From positions 1 through 24,382 of the forward strand of contig CAAEEV010000035.1 in NCBI GenBank assembly GCA_900754955.1: 24,382 nt of DNA, written 5' to 3'. Numbering within the stretch: the first letter of the stretch is position 1; the number at the start of each line of letters is the position of its first letter. This DNA comes from Eggerthellaceae bacterium. GTDB taxonomy: Bacteria > Actinomycetota > Coriobacteriia > Coriobacteriales > Eggerthellaceae. Below are positions 1-9,535 of the stretch, one piece after another. The notes beneath the pieces were generated by a model. It was not told the origin of the DNA. It searched no databases and was given only the letters and a program-made list of their open reading frames with translations. Both the position numbers and the translations under genes were made by a program.

Positions 1-745
1 GCAGCCAGCGGTACGCATCAATATTCCAGCTCGCAAGCAGCTCCTTGCGAACGGAAACTTTCTTGAAGTCAAGATCGTCAAGACTCCACCTCATTGCCTC
101 GAATACAAGGTCACGTACCAGCCCGGGCAAATGGAAAAAGGCACGGCATTTCGACTCGTCGTCGTATAGGTCGCCAGGATAAATCGCAGAGAATTCCCAA
201 GGGATCCTGAAGGACGCACCCCGTTCCGCAAGCATGCCAAACACCTCGGCATCCTCCTCGTACCAGAGCCATCTGCCCTCGCCTCGCGAGTAGCACAACG
301 CATCGTTAATCCCCGAATTCAGCGGAATGCAGGGGATTCGCAGGATCATGCCGCAGCGCCCCTCTATGCGATCGAGGACGCGTTTGAAGCAGGATGCCCA
401 TCCCCCTTCGGGCGCCTTGGCACGCAAGATCGACCCGCGCAGCGCCGTTTCCTCTATCGGCTGGACCAGCTTGGCTGCATCTTTCAAATCCAAGCCGTCG
501 ATCACTGCCGTGCGATCGCGCCAGTTGAACAGAGGATCGAAGTCGAAATCGGTGTAGAACGCCGCCATGCAGAGAAGCAGTTTACGATCGTCGTCGAGCA
601 TATCGAAATCAGCGATGCCGTAGGTAGTCCAATCGATAGCGCGAAAATCGACGACACCCCACGGAGCGGCGGAATCGAGTTCGAAACAACAAGACGAGCA
701 GCCGCTGACGACAGTCGAATCATCCCCTGCATAAAGTTTAGCCAT
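1..745 (-). CDS. Unrecognised protein, partial (3' end beyond window)
   Basis: An uninterrupted reading frame runs from an ATG at 745 leftward to the window edge, giving 248 codons with no stop, so the C-terminus lies outside. The start is supported by AAGAGG about 9 nt upstream and by an in-frame TGA just before it. The protein starts MAKLYAGDDSTVV and has a CSSCC cluster near residue 18. It is rich in aspartate and aromatic residues, with patches such as DFDMLDDD and RWLWYEEDAEVFGM. I see no signal peptide, membrane segment or nucleotide-binding motif. It lies 73 nt after the broken gene upstream and on the same strand, so it probably belongs to the tail of the BREX operon. I do not recognise the family; a defence-accessory role is inferred only from position. 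Confidence 0.75.
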   Translation of the reverse strand, partial: MAKLYAGDDSTVVSGCSSCCFELDSAAPWGVVDFRAIDWTTYGIADFDMLDDDRKLLLCMAAFYTDFDFDPLFNWRDRTAVIDGLDLKDAAKLVQPIEETALRGSILRAKAPEGGWASCFKRVLDRIEGRCGMILRIPCIPLNSGINDALCYSRGEGRWLWYEEDAEVFGMLAERGASFRIPWEFSAIYPGDLYDDESKCRAFFHLPGLVRDLVFEAMRWSLDDLDFKKVSVRKELLASWNIDAYRWL

Positions 746-818
746 AAATCACGACCTCTTCCTCGGGCCTGGACAAAGCGTCTTTATTCAATTGCGCGTA
801 TTCATCCGCAAAATGAAC

Positions 819-1456
819 CTAGTTCCAATATTTGTTTTTCGCAGAGCCAAACTTCTCGAACTCGGCGATTTCGCTTCCAGGCTTCCATGACAGCTCCCAC
901 CCGTGCTCTAGCCAGTCGTCATATGCAATATCAAGCGATTCGGCATCGAAATAGTCGTCAAACCTTTCGTCGACTTTCCAAGCATGGAAGTCTTCGCTGA
1001 AGGTGCGTACGACAATTTGAATGCCATCGATATCGTTAACCGTGATGTCATTTGGCAGTGCAGAACAAAGTCCCGGAAAGGCATCTTTAAACGAATCGAC
1101 AGTGTTTCCACCTATGGTCGTCCGTTTGTTAACGACAGAAATCATAGCCCGAAGCGCGCTAAGAACATCCTCTCCCGTAGAGCAGGCGCCAAAAAGCTTC
1201 TTACGCTTCTCGTCGCGAGCTTTTGTTGACTTCGTCCCAAAGGTACCCATCGTGTCGAATGTACCCTCCTGAACGACAGTTCCATCGCGCAATGACACTT
1301 GGATGCCGATATAAGCAAGCGCTGTCTCGTTTGCGTTTGAAGTTCCCTTTTTGACCCCTCAAGATCTATACGAATAATCAGCTGATAAAACCATGTTTCA
1401 CTAGAGCGCACTACATCTTGCCAACAGTCCCCCTCTCGAATAACTAGAATGGACAT
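819..1456 (-). pseudogene. Unrecognised protein of about 212 aa, broken by a frameshift
   Basis: Two overlapping minus-strand frames fit together as one protein. The first starts at ATG 1456 (MSILVIREGDCWQDVV) and reads sensibly to IIRIDLEG near 1355. The continuation is in the next frame (VKKGTSNANETALAYIGIQV) and runs to a TAG at 819. Adding one G to the GGGG run at 1355-1358 would join them into about 212 aa. The downstream part alone could start at a GTG at 1298 and give 159 aa, but that start lies inside sequence that looks coding. Start-site evidence is weak, with no clear Shine-Dalgarno. The gene begins 16 nt after the stop of the 549-aa gene. I do not recognise a family and see no catalytic motif. 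It may be a true pseudogene, a phase-variable gene or a sequencing error. Confidence 0.5.
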
Positions 1457-1472
1457 TCATCGTTCGCACGCA

Positions 1473-3122
1473 TCAATTGCCATCGTCGTTCCTAAGCTCG
1501 GCAAGCTCGCGCTCAAGATCCGCAATAGAGGTTTGGAGCTGCGATTCTCGCCGACGGCTTTCCTCGATTTCGGCTCGAAGAGGCGCGATCCTGCCTTCCA
1601 GCTTTTCCTTCTCCCTTTTCTGCGATTCGATCTTGTCCGACAGCTCCCGTTTCTTCGAAAACTTCAATAATCCGAGAGCCTCTCTCTCCTTCTGAAGATC
1701 CGCAATGCGATTTCCAGCTATCTTGGCCTTGGTTTCAAGCTCAGTTAGCTCTTGCTTCTGAGACTTATACTGAATCTGCTCCAAAGACCGACGCTCCCTC
1801 GTCAGACGCTTCTCCAGTTTCTCGATCTTCTGTTTGCGACGCTCCTCTTTTCGGCTGGCGATTTCTTGTTTCTTGAGTTCGTTGACCTTTTTCTTCGACT
1901 CTTTACGACGGATATCAAGCTCTTTGAGCTCTTCGGGAATCATGGCTTTCCCGATCTTGACTTTTCCCAGCCTTGAATCGCTAATCGAAGGATCCTGCTT
2001 GATCAGATCGACAACCTCCTCGACCTCCGCAAGCATTATCCTTAGCGAATCAGAATCGCAGCCTGCCTTGCATTTCCCCTCGATGCAGTCCAAGTACGCA
2101 TCGAGAACATGGCAGAGAACATGACCCAGCTCTTCATGCAACGAAAGAAGCAGCTTCATATCCTCGCCGCTCTCGTAACGCTTTCGCGCTATGCGATCGG
2201 CTTCGGCTTGCTGTTGGGAAAGGATGCTTCCGATGATCTTTTCGCTTTGGGAGACGAAATCGTCTCCGACGTACTCTCCTGCGCGGCAATGCCTCAACTC
2301 CTCCAATGCGGCTTCCACGGCGGTGGTCAGCAAGCTCGATCCGCGCCACGCCTCCGCCGCACGCGGAGCATCTTCCTTTTGCGCAGCATCGGTTGAAACA
2401 TCGGGCTTGTCGGCATCGCTTTGGGACTTGACAGCATCGGCTCGGCCCTCGTCCTCAGGCGCATTTTGCGACGGCGTCTCACTCTCTGGCAGAAACGCAG
2501 CGATCGCTCCGATGCTCGGAACCGAATCGACGTGCATCGCACCAGGATTTTTCTGGCACCCCTCAACCTCCTTGTTCACGTTGCCAAGATATGCATCGGC
2601 ATCGAAATTGCGGGCGCTCACGAATACGATCGAGAAGGGAACTCCCTTCTGGGACTTCATGAGGCTGCGGAAATCCCAAAGCAAACGCGCGATCAGATCG
2701 AAGAAGTGCGGGATGCCCATCGACAGGCGCGTGTCATAGAGACAGATGTATTCGTCGTCTGCAGTAAGCTGAATCCTGAACGCCCCTGAGCAGGCAGCCA
2801 GGTTGGCGAACGTGATGCCGGTCATATCGCCTTCGCGGAGGGCCTTCCGCACCCCCTGCGCAATCCTCCCTCTTTTGATACGGAACGCTTCGTCTTTCTC
2901 AAGTTCGGCAAGAAAACCAATGAGGTAGTTCACCGTTTCCTGGATGTCATCGAGGTCGGAGTGCTGGCTCACAAATTCCATGAGCGCATCCATCTTGGCC
3001 AGGTTTACTTGAATGCCGACGATCTTATGGTGCTCGCCATCCCACGCGATCTCGTCGTCGTTGAAGAACAGCCAATCATCGCTCAAGAGCGAAAGGACCA
3101 GGGTAGGAAAATCCATGCGCAT
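1473..3122 (-). CDS. Unrecognised 549-aa protein with long C-terminal coiled coil
   Basis: The start at ATG 3122 is chosen because AGGAGG lies 5 nt upstream; a second ATG at 3116 would be 11 nt away. Residues 1-210 look globular and begin MRMDFPTLVLSLLSDDW. Residues 211-260 are an acidic, low-complexity linker rich in E, D, S, Q and A. Residues 265-375 are helical, and about 398-545 form a highly charged coiled coil. Within it, LGLLKFSKKRELSDKI resembles a short motif I have seen beside coiled coils in other bacterial proteins. I see no Walker motif, membrane segment or nuclease signature, so it is not an SMC-type ATPase. It follows the 468-aa gene by 32 nt and probably shares its transcript. 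Function unknown; its position after brxL suggests a BREX-linked or independent defence role. Confidence 0.8.
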   Translation of the reverse strand: MRMDFPTLVLSLLSDDWLFFNDDEIAWDGEHHKIVGIQVNLAKMDALMEFVSQHSDLDDIQETVNYLIGFLAELEKDEAFRIKRGRIAQGVRKALREGDMTGITFANLAACSGAFRIQLTADDEYICLYDTRLSMGIPHFFDLIARLLWDFRSLMKSQKGVPFSIVFVSARNFDADAYLGNVNKEVEGCQKNPGAMHVDSVPSIGAIAAFLPESETPSQNAPEDEGRADAVKSQSDADKPDVSTDAAQKEDAPRAAEAWRGSSLLTTAVEAALEELRHCRAGEYVGDDFVSQSEKIIGSILSQQQAEADRIARKRYESGEDMKLLLSLHEELGHVLCHVLDAYLDCIEGKCKAGCDSDSLRIMLAEVEEVVDLIKQDPSISDSRLGKVKIGKAMIPEELKELDIRRKESKKKVNELKKQEIASRKEERRKQKIEKLEKRLTRERRSLEQIQYKSQKQELTELETKAKIAGNRIADLQKEREALGLLKFSKKRELSDKIESQKREKEKLEGRIAPLRAEIEESRRRESQLQTSIADLERELAELRNDDGN

Positions 3123-3154
3123 TGCAGCCTCCTATCATGGGAAAGACGGATCCT

Positions 3155-4561
3155 TCAGCAAACTCTAGTGCGGTTTTGTCGCGATCCGTTGCGCAACATT
3201 TCCAATTGCGCTCCATCCCGCGCCGCATCCCTCATCTGGCCGAGCTCATCGCAGTACGCAGCGAGTTGCCCGTCGTCCATCAGCAGTGCGAGATCGCCGC
3301 AACGGGTCGCCGCAACGTCGGTCACGCGATCGCGATACCGTAGGTAGCTGCGCATATCCACGTCGAACATGCCGTTGGCCGCCTCCATCAGCTTGCCGAA
3401 GCCGTACCAGAACGCATCGACATGCTGCTTGAAATCGTCATCGAGCATGCCAAAGTAGCGGCGGGCATTGAACTCGCGCATCCTGTCGATCGAGGTCCGC
3501 AGGGAATCGCCGCCCTCCTCGATGTCCTCGATCGCCGTGGGTATCCGCGAGCGCACGTACTCGCGGCCGATGGGCTCTCCGCCGTATTCCGAGTCGTCGT
3601 AGCGATATTCCATCGCATCCCAATCGTCCCAGCTGCTCGCCCAATTCGCAAAGCCCACGCATCTGCCGAATGGGGAACCTTCCGAGAACGCGGCGAACAC
3701 TCCGTTGTCCCTAACCACGCTGGAAAACGTCTTGAACGACGCATCCACAACATCGGCGAGCTCAGCCGCTTCCTCCGCATCGAACCGCGTCGAAACTTCA
3801 ACGGTGCCAGAGAACTTCTCCAAATCACCCAGCTCGACCGACGCCCCAGTTGCCGACAGCGCGTTCTGAGCGAGCCTTCGCTCGTGCAAGGAGGTCGCGT
3901 GCGCGGAAGCGGATTGTACATCCTTCTCGAACCGCGCGCGCCGCTCTTCCCGAGACGCCTCCTCCACGACGACGATATCCAAGGAAAACCCTTCCTCGGA
4001 GAAAGCTGAATCCGCATCTTCGCCTATGGAAGCGAGAAGCCCCTCCCTATCCTCGGAGGACGTCCGAACGCACGGTTCTTCACCCTCGGTTTCTTCGACC
4101 GGTGCGACGCGGATCCGCGACACTTCGGCAAGAGCGGCTCGGTACTCGCCTGCAACCTCCTCCACCGCTCCCTGCAGATCGAGCTGGCCCGCTCGCGTCA
4201 CAGCCTTTCGCGCAAGCTCGATCGTCTGTTCGATGCGTGCGAGCAGCAGACTGCGATCCTGAATCGCCTTCATCGCCGAATAACGCTCGAGGTAGTTGAT
4301 CTCCAAAGGCATGCGCCCATCTTCGGACAGCGATGCTTTAAGCGAGGCGGACACGGCATGCGCGTACTCCCGCACGCGACGCTGTACGAGCGCAGCCGCC
4401 GCCTCCCGCTCGGTACGCCAACTGCGCTTGAGTTTCGCAAGCGCCGAAGATCTCATCCCTTCAAGCTCCCGAAGAAACGTCTCCTCGGCATCCCGAGCCT
4501 TGGCCGATGCGCCGACCGTCTCGTTAAGCGCGTCTTTCAGCTTGTCGGCAAGATCGCCCAT
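3155..4561 (-). CDS. Unrecognised 468-aa helical protein
   Basis: The ATG at 4561 has an excellent TAGGAGG site 6 nt upstream. That site overlaps the TAG stop of brxL, 9 nt away, so translation is probably coupled to brxL. The N-terminal 170 residues are helical and charged (MGDLADKLKDALNETVGASA onward) and probably partly coiled coil. A glutamate-rich middle follows. The C-terminal half has an aromatic-acidic patch (SSWDDWDAMEYRYDD near residue 315) and a helical end with the pattern DDFKQHVDAFWYGFGKLMEA. I see no membrane segments or catalytic motifs and do not recognise the family. The tight link to brxL and to the next gene suggests these proteins act with, or travel with, the BREX island. 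Confidence 0.8.
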   Translation of the reverse strand: MGDLADKLKDALNETVGASAKARDAEETFLRELEGMRSSALAKLKRSWRTEREAAAALVQRRVREYAHAVSASLKASLSEDGRMPLEINYLERYSAMKAIQDRSLLLARIEQTIELARKAVTRAGQLDLQGAVEEVAGEYRAALAEVSRIRVAPVEETEGEEPCVRTSSEDREGLLASIGEDADSAFSEEGFSLDIVVVEEASREERRARFEKDVQSASAHATSLHERRLAQNALSATGASVELGDLEKFSGTVEVSTRFDAEEAAELADVVDASFKTFSSVVRDNGVFAAFSEGSPFGRCVGFANWASSWDDWDAMEYRYDDSEYGGEPIGREYVRSRIPTAIEDIEEGGDSLRTSIDRMREFNARRYFGMLDDDFKQHVDAFWYGFGKLMEAANGMFDVDMRSYLRYRDRVTDVAATRCGDLALLMDDGQLAAYCDELGQMRDAARDGAQLEMLRNGSRQNRTRVC

Positions 4562-4570
4562 CTCCGCCTC

Positions 4571-6842
4571 CTACAGATCAAGCGCCTTCTTGGCGGCGCC
4601 GACAGCGTCGCCGTCCGCATAGAACTCGGGGCTCACGCTGCCCATCAGCTCGGGCGGCACGTCTTGCAACCCCTGGATGCACGAGAACGGCAGCAGGATG
4701 CGCTTGGCCCCCGCGTTCTTCGCCACACGGATGACGTCCTCGAGGTTCGCGATCTCGTCCATCGTGCCCGACAGGCGCAGGATGCCGGGAACCGCGAGCG
4801 CCGTCTGCACGGGGCGGTTGCACGCCGCCGAACACAGCCCGATGAACTCCGCCAGCGACACCTCCTCGGACAGCCCCTTGCCCTGCAGGTCGTTGAAATA
4901 CAGCAGGAAGTCCTTGTTGCCGATGTTCATGCCCAGCGCAACGCGGGCAGCGCTGTCCTGGAACACCTTGAACGCCGCCTCGATGGTGTCGCGCACGGGA
5001 CGGTTGTTGCCGATGCCCTCATGCTTGAACTTGCACTCGCCCGCCACAGCCTTGTTCTCCAGCTTGTACACGGCGTACTCGCCGTCCTGGCTCGCACCCA
5101 CGCCGAACACGTGGCCGGGCAGCAGCTGGCCGTCGGGGATGAGCGTGCCGGCGCTCTGCTCGGGCACGTAGACGATCTGCGCGGCACCCGGCTCGTCCAC
5201 GTCGATGTAGCCCAGGTTCACGTCCGCGAACTCGACGCCCGCCATGATCTTGAGCTGTTCCTTCACGCGCCGACGCCCCTCGATGGCGTATTCGAGGATC
5301 AGACGCGCCTGGACCTTGGTCATGCGCCCGTCGGGGAACAGCAGCTTCGCCAAACCGCTGAAGGTCTTTCGCACGCCGATCTCGTCGCGCTTGTTGAAGT
5401 CGGTGTTGAGGCGGAAGTGCTCGTCGAGCAGATGCGAGTAGTCGCGGCGGCGCATCTCGTGGCAGAACTCGCTCAGGCAGTCGGTGATGAGCCCGTAGCG
5501 CCCAGTCAGCAGATCGGCGCGCATCTTGGGCACCTCCCAGCCGGGCAGATAGCAGTGGATGCGGTCGAAGAACGCGCTGTCGCAGTTGAACTCAGGCGGG
5601 AACGGGTCGAACAGATGCGAGGTCTTCAGGACGTTCTGCACCGCGTCGTTGATGTTGCCTTCGAATACCATTGATGCGTCGGCGTTGATCTGGTCGCGAC
5701 CGCGCGCGAAGCTGCCCGACGCCATGTAATCCTTCATGATCTGCACGGCGTTCGTATCCCTGAAGCGCATGCCCGCCACCTCATCGAAGGTGATGCAGTC
5801 CCAGTGACCCACCAATCCCACGCGGCTGCCGCGAAAACCGCGCATGTCGGCGAACAGGTTGGCCGTAGTGGTCTGCCCCCCCTGAGAGCAGAATGGAATA
5901 GGGCGACACCTCCTTGTAGATGTGGCTCTTACCCGTACCGCGCGGTCCTAGCTCGCACAGGTTGTAGTTACGCTCCACCAGCGGAACCATGCGCTCGATG
6001 AAATGGAGACGCTCCTTATCCGACATGGCATCGGGCTCGTATCCCGCCGAACGCAGGATCAGCCGCTCCCATTCGCCAAGCGTGAACGATGCGCGCTGGG
6101 CGATCATGTCATCCAAATCGAGGTTCGGCATCTGAATGGGCGTAAGCGACACCACACTAAACGGTGAATCCTCAGGTCCTCGCTTAGCCTTCGAGCTCTT
6201 CTTCTGCCGCGCAGGCGCATCGCCGAACACGTCGTTGCCGAACTCGTCTTCCTCATCCGTCACGCGCCGGTACTCGATGCGCATGATGCACCAGATGCCT
6301 CCCATGAGGATTTTGCTGTACTCGCGCACATACTCGGCCGGCATCACGAACGGCTCGATCTCCAGATTGGTGAAATGCGCAACGTAGATGTCTTTGTATT
6401 CGTCAAGTCGCGCGGAAACCTTGTCGATGACGGTGTACACGCCCAGCTCGCGGATGCGCGACTTGATGCGCTCGCTCTCGTCGGGGCGCACGTAGTTGTC
6501 GGTGAGGATCTTGCGGATGCGCGCAAGGCCCTCCTCCACCACGTCGGGGTCGTCGGTGGAGCAGTACATGCCGAGCAGGTACTCCAGCACGAAGGTGGGC
6601 ACGTTCGAGCCGCGTCTCATGAGCGCCGTGAGATCCTTGCGCACCACCTTGCCGGGAAACGCGTCCACGATCTTGCGGTCGAGGTCGTCCATCGCGTAGA
6701 GGGGCACGCCCGCCTCGATGGCCCGCACGCTCTCCTCCGCACCGTCGGCGGAGGCGGTCGCCGAAGCAGGCTCCTCCTCGCTCACCGCCACCGCGTCACG
6801 CACGTCCCACGCACGGAACGTCTGCCTATCCTGCTCGTTCAT
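4571..6842 (-). pseudogene. brxL: BrxL, Lon-related BREX AAA+ protein, frameshifted at a G7 run
   Basis: BrxL is the AAA+ protein with a Lon-like C-terminal domain that completes type 1 BREX. I chose ATG 6842 (MNEQDRQTF), 45 nt after pglZ; the frame also opens at a TTG at 6887. The Walker A motif GPRGTGKS is at residues 299-306. The frame then departs at seven Gs (5876-5882) and ends 33 codons later at 5781. With six Gs, the expected SGGQTTTANLFADMRGFRG is restored and leads into the intact downstream frame. That frame carries the Walker B-like ITFDEVAG and the Lon-like C-terminus (SGTMDEIANLEDVIRVAKNA) and ends at TAG 4571. The repaired protein would be about 756 aa. The downstream frame has an ATG at 5845 but no ribosome binding site. 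Phase variation, recent mutation and a sequencing error are all possible. Family identity is confident; loss of function is not. Confidence 0.88.
5876..5882 (-). repeat. G7 homopolymer at the brxL frameshift
   Basis: Seven Cs on the plus strand (seven Gs in the brxL message) lie 14 codons after the Walker A motif. Reading with six Gs restores the conserved BrxL sequence on both sides, so the length of this run decides whether brxL is on or off. Confidence 0.8.
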
Positions 6843-6887
6843 CTCCACTCGACCCTTCCCTTGCCAAGCGCCGTTGCCCCGGCGCAA

Positions 6888-9530
6888 TCAGAATCCGAAA
6901 TCGTCCACCATGCCGAAGGCCACCATCACCTGGAACCCCTCAGAATCGCGCCACGCGATGCGGCCCGTGTCCTTCTCGCGCGCGACGAGGCTGTACGTCT
7001 CACGCTCGCTCAGCTCGCGCCCCGCCTTGAGCGCGAACGACACGCGGATCTTGCGGTCGCGCGCGTCGTGCGCCGTCGAATCGGCCGCCACGGTGCGCAC
7101 GTCGCTCACTTCGTTGTTCGCCGCATCCACCAGCACCACCTCGTAGACGGCAGGCGTCACCTTTCCGGAGACGGGCTCGGTCTGGAGGAACTCGAGCGTG
7201 AACAAGTTGCTCGTAATGCGGCGGTCAGAGCTCAGCAGCTTGATCTGGGCCTTCTGGGTTTCCACGAAACCCTTCGCGCCCGTCTTGACGTTGCGGAACC
7301 GCACGACGGGAACCACGAGCTCCTGCAGGCTCACGCCGCCGTGCACGTAGTTCTCGCCCGGCCCCGGGCGCTTGATGCGCAGGCAGGAACGCGGCGAGAG
7401 GCCCGTGTACGTTCCGCCGTCCACGTCGTCCATGTTCATGCGTATGAACACGTCGGAGGACACCTCGCCCTCCAGCACGGCATGGCGGCGGCCCATCAGC
7501 ACCGCGGATCCCTCCATATCGGACGCCGACACGTGATCGGTTTCCCCGAGCGGGCTGCGCGTGCACAGGAAGCCGTGATCGGCCGTGATCACCACGCGCG
7601 AGGCCCCCAAATCGTTCACGGCGATCTTCACGAGCGCGACGAGCTCCTGCAGCGCGTCCTCGCACGCGTCGAACACCTCGCGTTCTCCCCCGGCGCCTTC
7701 GCCCGCCTTGTCGATGGCGTCGTGGTACACGTAGATCACCTCGGCGTCGGCAGCGAGCTCCTTGCGAGCGGTGCTCTTCATGTGCTGAAGATCGTTGTAG
7801 CGAAGCGCGCGGCTCTTGGGATTGCGCGCCCTGAGCACGGCCTCGCGCTGGTCGACCGTCGCCGCGGGCATCCCGTCGACGAGAAGGGTTCCGTCCTCCT
7901 CGCGCAGCTGCAGGCGATGGTGCGGAAGCAGGGCCGCCATGCCGAACGGCGTGATGGAGGGAAACGTTCCCTGCATGGCCCCCACCTTCGCCACGCCCCT
8001 CGTCTCGCGCTCGAGCCGCTCGGAGAGCTCCTGCGCCACCTCGTAGCGCAGAGCGTCGGACACAGCCACCACCACGCGCTTCGCGCCGCCCGACAGCTCG
8101 GAGGGCACCACGTCGTCGTAGAAGCGCCGCTGGCGCGGAATGCCCTCAACGTATCCGACCTGCGCCCACGCCGCCTGCGCCGCGTTCGTCCAGCACCCGT
8201 TGCTGCGGGTGAGGAAGTTAGCGTAGAGGCGCTCGATCTGGTCGGCCAGGCTCTTGAGTGAATCGTCGAGCGCAAGGTTCGCCTCCGTCAGGCAGGCGTC
8301 GAACGCCTGGCAGAATCGGCGGTACACCGCGTCCATCGTGCACCAGTCGGAGGTGTAGGCCTCCCACACCGCGCGGGCGTCCACCTCGTGGAAGCTCGTG
8401 ATGTGCGCCTGGTGGAAGCGCTGCGCGTCCACGGCGGCCGACAGCGCGGCGTAGTAGCTCGCGCAGCGCGCGCCCCACGTGCCGCTCTTGCGCTGAGCGA
8501 CGATGCGCGCCGCCTCGTCGCAGCAGTCGGAGCCGCGGGCGAGGTCGTCCATCAGCCCAGCGATCAGCACCTCGTCGATGCAGGGAAGCACATCGGCGTC
8601 CTCCAAAGCCGCACGCGGCACCGCGCGCAGGCGATCGACGATCCCGCACGCCTCCTCCGTCTGGCGGCAGAGGTCGTAGAGCACCTCGAGGCTGTCGTCG
8701 TCTCCTGTCGCCATCCAGGTATGGACAATCGTCAGGCAGAAGTGGCGGTAGCCGGGTGCGAGGAAGCGATCGAGTCCTGCCAGCGCCTCGGGCGGCAGCT
8801 TGCAGGAAGCCGCCGTGACCAGAAGGTGCGCAGCGAGGTCGCCTGCAGCGCCCTCGGCCGCCACATCGCCTCGGTAACCGATCTTGCGATCGAGGAAGGT
8901 GGCCAACGCATCGAGTGCACCCAGCTTGCGGAACCGCTCCACCGTGCCGTGCTCATCAGCGGCAAGACCCACGAGCAACGCGCGCGTCACCGCCTCGACC
9001 GTCGGCGCCTCGGCACCCGCGATCACCGCGATCACGTGCAGTGCCACGTCCTCACGCGAGGCGGCACCCGACGCGAACCGCGCGAAACGGGCGCGGCGGT
9101 CCTTCGCCCTGAAGAACGCAGCGAACTCCCGCAGAGCACCGCGCACCTCATCGTTGTCAGCGACGCCCAGCTCGTCGACGAGCAGCGAGAGGAAATCGGC
9201 CTGGAAATGCTCGGCGTACAGCTCCACGTCGGCCAGCCAGTCGCCCTCCAGCTCGCCGCAGGCGCGGCGGCGATATAGCAGGATATCGCTCTCCACATCG
9301 CCGCGGTTCAGCAAGCGCTTCGTCTCGAACAGATTGCCGTCCACCGCCTCGACGAAGCGCACGGGGCGCGGCAGCCCGTCGACACCGAAGCCCTCCTCCG
9401 CCAGCGCGCCGAACGTCTCGGCGAACTCGCCCGTCGGATCATGCCAGATCACAATGCGCCGCTGAGAGCACCCGTCCAAAGGCTGCAAAAAACGCCCTCG
9501 AAGCTGCCCGATCACGTCAACATTTGGCAT
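6888..9530 (-). CDS. pglZ: PglZ, alkaline-phosphatase-superfamily BREX protein
   Basis: PglZ is a core BREX protein with an alkaline-phosphatase-like metalloenzyme domain. It starts at ATG 9530 with GGAAGG 8 nt upstream, that site running just ahead of the TAG of the previous gene 5 nt away. The 880-aa length is usual for type 1 PglZ. The N-terminus contains IVIWHDPTGEF, typical of the family. The phosphatase core shows VVVAVSDALRYEV with Asp near residue 492, and VVITADHGFL with Asp-His at about 651-652; both are expected metal-ligand regions. A beta-rich C-terminal part follows. The frame is intact to TGA 6888. It sits just before brxL, as in type 1 systems, although two extra genes separate it from pglX. 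Confidence 0.95.
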   Translation of the reverse strand: MPNVDVIGQLRGRFLQPLDGCSQRRIVIWHDPTGEFAETFGALAEEGFGVDGLPRPVRFVEAVDGNLFETKRLLNRGDVESDILLYRRRACGELEGDWLADVELYAEHFQADFLSLLVDELGVADNDEVRGALREFAAFFRAKDRRARFARFASGAASREDVALHVIAVIAGAEAPTVEAVTRALLVGLAADEHGTVERFRKLGALDALATFLDRKIGYRGDVAAEGAAGDLAAHLLVTAASCKLPPEALAGLDRFLAPGYRHFCLTIVHTWMATGDDDSLEVLYDLCRQTEEACGIVDRLRAVPRAALEDADVLPCIDEVLIAGLMDDLARGSDCCDEAARIVAQRKSGTWGARCASYYAALSAAVDAQRFHQAHITSFHEVDARAVWEAYTSDWCTMDAVYRRFCQAFDACLTEANLALDDSLKSLADQIERLYANFLTRSNGCWTNAAQAAWAQVGYVEGIPRQRRFYDDVVPSELSGGAKRVVVAVSDALRYEVAQELSERLERETRGVAKVGAMQGTFPSITPFGMAALLPHHRLQLREEDGTLLVDGMPAATVDQREAVLRARNPKSRALRYNDLQHMKSTARKELAADAEVIYVYHDAIDKAGEGAGGEREVFDACEDALQELVALVKIAVNDLGASRVVITADHGFLCTRSPLGETDHVSASDMEGSAVLMGRRHAVLEGEVSSDVFIRMNMDDVDGGTYTGLSPRSCLRIKRPGPGENYVHGGVSLQELVVPVVRFRNVKTGAKGFVETQKAQIKLLSSDRRITSNLFTLEFLQTEPVSGKVTPAVYEVVLVDAANNEVSDVRTVAADSTAHDARDRKIRVSFALKAGRELSERETYSLVAREKDTGRIAWRDSEGFQVMVAFGMVDDFGF

Positions 9531-9535
9531 GGCAT

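Noticed and set aside
4358..5674. 438-codon plus-strand open frame opposite brxL and the 468-aa gene
   Set aside because: Same antisense artefact; it lies opposite conserved BrxL C-terminal sequence.
6375..8261. Long plus-strand open frame of 628 codons opposite brxL and pglZ
   Set aside because: It mirrors high-GC codon bias of the real minus-strand genes, has no recognisable domain (histidine- and arginine-rich), and overlaps well-identified pglZ and brxL.
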